The notes under the pieces: model-generated
Seen by the model: only the letters and a program-made list of their open reading frames with translations
The model's database searches: none
Told to the model about the DNA's origin: nothing
Origin: Chloroflexota bacterium
Lineage (GTDB): Bacteria; Chloroflexota; Dehalococcoidia; Dehalococcoidales; Fen-1064
Reading direction: 5' to 3'
DNA length: 6,465 nt
Assembly: GCA_026389745.1 (NCBI GenBank)
Contig: JAPLHG010000014.1
Coordinates: 1 to 6,465, forward strand
Shown here: positions 4,943-6,465 of the stretch, piece after piece
Layout of the letters: the number at the start of each line of letters is the position of its first letter
How positions within the stretch are numbered: the stretch's first letter is position 1
Translations under genes and position numbers: made by a program

Positions 4943-6016
4943 ATGGAAATAGACAAACTCCTTAGGGTAATGATAGACAAGAAAGCTTCAGACTTACATC
5001 TGAGGATCGCTTGTCCGCCGGTGCTCCGTATTGATGGAAAACTCATATCTTGCCTAGATTGGCCACCACTTACCAATGAGGATACTCAAGCAGTGATTGA
5101 ATCCATAACCACTCCGGAACAAAGAGAGATTTTTGCTCGCGAACTGGACCTAGATTTTGCCTATAGTATTTCGGGAATTGCTCGGTTCCGGGTTAGTGTG
5201 CTACGACAGAGAGGAACATTGGCTTTTGCCTTCCGTTTAGTACCGTTTAATATTCCCACTATTGACGAATTAAAGCTGCCACAGATCTGTAAAGAGCTTA
5301 TTCTTAGGCCAAGAGGGCTTGTCATGGTGACCGGCCCTGCCGGTAGTGGAAAATCTACTACTATGGCAGCGATGATTAACTATCTCAATGAAACGGCAAG
5401 CCGAAATATCATTACCATCGAAGACCCCATTGAGTACTTACACCGCAACAAAAAATGCATCATCGCTCAACGAGACCTGGGGGATGATACTAAGTCATTT
5501 GATGTTGCCCTAATGCACACCCTCCGCCAAGACCCTGACGTAATTTTCATTGGTGAGATGCGAGACCTAGCGACAATATCCACAGCCATCAGAGCTGCTG
5601 AGACGGGTCATTTGGTCTTGGGTACGTTACATACTACTGATGCTCCACAGACAATTGACCGTATAATTGACATTTTCCCAGCAGGCCAGCAAGAACAGAT
5701 TAGACTGCAGTTATCCCAGGTGCTGGAAGCGATATTGACGCAATGTCTCCTCCCACGTCTTGAGGGTGAAGGAAGGGTGGCTGTCTTTGAAATTCTGCTC
5801 GCCACTCCAGCAGTTAGAAACCTTATCCGTACGGGGAAAACCCACGAATTACCTAACATCATGCAACTTAGCACCAAAGAAGGTATGCAAACCCTGGATC
5901 AAGCGTTGGCTGAAATGGTGAAAAATCAGGTAATTGACCGGGAAGATGCTTTGATGAAGAGTAGTAACCCGGGGCGTTTAAGTAAGATGATGCAATTCCC
6001 CGCGGGTAGTCACTAG
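4943..6016 (+). CDS. pilT: Type IV pilus retraction ATPase PilT
   Basis: This 357-residue hexameric ATPase of the secretion superfamily sits at the cytoplasmic base of type IV pili and drives pilus disassembly, giving twitching motility, surface adhesion or DNA uptake. The N-terminal domain begins with the typical MEIDKLLRVMIDKKASDLHL. The core has Walker A GPAGSGKST (131-139), Asp box IITIEDPIEY (156-165), Walker B VIFIGEMRD (200-208) and His box TGHLVLGTLHT (221-231). The C terminus has VRNLIRTGKTH (291-301), corresponding to the AIRNLIRE motif needed for retraction in known PilT. That motif separates it from PilB. The frame is open back to a GTG at 4895, but GGGGAG (4929-4934) lies 8 bases before the ATG at 4943 and homologous starts match, so 4943 is chosen. 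No other pilus gene is in view. A PilU-like paralogue is the main alternative. Confidence 0.92.
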   Translation: MEIDKLLRVMIDKKASDLHLRIACPPVLRIDGKLISCLDWPPLTNEDTQAVIESITTPEQREIFARELDLDFAYSISGIARFRVSVLRQRGTLAFAFRLVPFNIPTIDELKLPQICKELILRPRGLVMVTGPAGSGKSTTMAAMINYLNETASRNIITIEDPIEYLHRNKKCIIAQRDLGDDTKSFDVALMHTLRQDPDVIFIGEMRDLATISTAIRAAETGHLVLGTLHTTDAPQTIDRIIDIFPAGQQEQIRLQLSQVLEAILTQCLLPRLEGEGRVAVFEILLATPAVRNLIRTGKTHELPNIMQLSTKEGMQTLDQALAEMVKNQVIDREDALMKSSNPGRLSKMMQFPAGSH

Positions 6017-6081
6017 CCCCTTCTGTCTAAACGTGCCAAGTGGGCTAAGATTTGCTGAGGGGATATTAAGCATTAGAGATA

Positions 6082-6118
6082 GCCGGTGCCGTACATATGT
6101 ACAATGGGAAATTCCGGC
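6082..6118. repeat. Stem-loop with nested 12-bp palindrome
   Basis: GCCGG (6082-6086) pairs with CCGGC (6114-6118), and the enclosed loop contains the perfect palindrome GTACATATGTAC (6091-6102). No T-run follows on either strand, so it does not look like an intrinsic terminator. It may be a protein-binding site or a cruciform-forming element. Confidence 0.45.
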
Positions 6119-6194
6119 AGAAAGCTAAGATAGTGATGTGGCATTAGCTTCATCAGCCAGTGCAAAACCCAGAGTTAAAATAAAATCCAGTTGC

Positions 6195-6218
6195 CGCTAA
6201 TCCGGTAGATAATTAGCG
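6195..6218. repeat. Hairpin CGCTAAT / ATTAGCG next to a promoter
   Basis: A perfect 7-bp inverted repeat (6195-6201 with 6212-6218) has a 10-base loop and ends two bases before the -35 box TTGACA. This position suits an activator or repressor site for the downstream gene. Confidence 0.5.
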
Positions 6219-6220
6219 AT

Positions 6221-6250
6221 TTGACAGTGCTTTGAGGATATGCTTATATT
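6221..6250 (+). promoter_or_regulatory. Strong predicted sigma-70 promoter
   Basis: A consensus -35 box TTGACA (6221-6226) is followed after 18 bases by TATATT (6245-6250), which differs from consensus at one position. The start near 6257 would give a leader of about 124 bases for the gene at 6381. The leader contains two perfect short inverted repeats. Confidence 0.6.
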
Positions 6251-6267
6251 AGTGGACAATCGAAGCA

Positions 6268-6280
6268 AGAACGACGTTCT
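6268..6280. promoter_or_regulatory. Candidate operator AGAACG-A-CGTTCT
   Basis: A perfect 6-1-6 inverted repeat lies about 11-23 bases past the predicted start, where a bound protein would block transcription. It resembles a LexA box (GAAC-N4-GTTC), but the spacer is three bases rather than four, so I do not assign it to LexA. Confidence 0.4.
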
Positions 6281-6380
6281 AAAGGGAATTAATTTAATTG
6301 CTAGTGGCTTGACTTAGCCGGTGGTTTATGAGCTAGATAAGAAAATAGCACGAGATAAACCCTAGCACAGAGGTAAGTAG

Positions 6381-6465
6381 ATGAGTAAGGAAGCCGAGGA
6401 TACCAGACAGGCCAGAGAGGCCGAGGCAAAGGCAAAGAAAGAAGCCGAGCTAGCTGCTAAAGAGA
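6381..6465 (+). CDS. Lys/Glu/Ala-rich protein, N-terminal fragment
   Basis: An ATG at 6381, with AGAGG (6369-6373) 7 bases upstream and a good promoter further up, opens a frame that stays open to the window end (28 codons). It begins MSKEAEDTRQAREAEAKAKK and continues with Glu, Ala and Lys. This low-complexity, alternating-charge composition predicts a long alpha helix or coiled coil. No domain is visible, and I do not recognise the gene. Such charged helices occur at the start of many unrelated proteins, so function cannot be inferred. It is probably its own transcription unit, since 364 bases separate it from pilT. Confidence 0.5.
   Translation, partial: MSKEAEDTRQAREAEAKAKKEAELAAKE

Larger units (their letters stand above)
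6017..6380. other. Structured non-coding region downstream of pilT
   Basis: These 364 bases hold no gene I can support. A weak TAGCCC/GGGCTA pair (6014-6019 and 6042-6047) follows the pilT stop with a long loop and no T-run, so it is not a convincing terminator. The region then carries a stem-loop (6082-6118), a 7-bp hairpin (6195-6218), a strong promoter (6221-6250), an inverted repeat at 6268-6280 and the palindrome AATTAA-T-TTAATT (6287-6299). The 9-mer TAGCCGGTG occurs twice (6080-6088 and 6315-6323), and GCTAAGAT occurs twice (near 6044 and 6124). Confidence 0.5.

Noticed and set aside
6014..6047. Intrinsic terminator after pilT.
   Set aside because: Only a 6-bp stem with a 22-base loop and no following T-run.
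6268..6280. SOS/LexA box.
   Set aside because: The GAAC and GTTC half-sites are three bases apart instead of four, and no SOS gene is visible.

Overview
The window is a bacterial accessory region of moderate to low GC content. A high-affinity divalent-metal uptake locus lies beside two insertion sequences and a type IV pilus retraction ATPase gene. The taxon cannot be fixed from the sequence. A Cys-anchored binding protein, a Fur-family regulator and PilT would fit many anaerobic or deep-branching bacteria, Chloroflexota among them, but that is a weak inference.

Layout from left to right. The first 74 bases are the start of an IS110-family transposase on the minus strand, cut by the window edge. 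Next comes a minus-strand operon, transcribed right to left: metal-binding lipoprotein (2869 to 1955), membrane permease (1940 to 1089), ATPase (1096 to 236). A Fur-family regulator (2992 to 3390) diverges from it. The 122-bp gap between them holds two overlapping divergent promoters, and a Fur-like inverted repeat covers both -10 boxes. This is the layout expected when the regulator represses both the importer and itself.

A 1138-bp IS3-family element (3391 to 4528) starts directly at the regulator's stop codon. Its orfA is intact, but its orfB carries a frameshift between the first and second catalytic Asp. A GTAG direct repeat flanks it. Just beyond its right end, on the minus strand, is a 12-codon stub whose reading (MNSERTEEYLEA) resembles the start of DtxR/MntR-family metalloregulators. 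The stub still has a good Shine-Dalgarno sequence, a promoter and a perfect 22-bp palindromic operator, but the rest of the gene is missing. The locus therefore probably once had two metal sensors and has lost one.

To the right are an AT-rich intergenic stretch, a complete pilT gene (4943 to 6016), and 364 bp of non-coding DNA containing several inverted repeats and a strong sigma-70-type promoter. The window ends in the first 28 codons of a Lys/Glu/Ala-rich protein. No tRNA, rRNA or CRISPR array was seen. I found no clearly new multi-gene system. The most distinctive features are the decapitated metalloregulator with its control region intact, and the shared divergent Fur-type control region.
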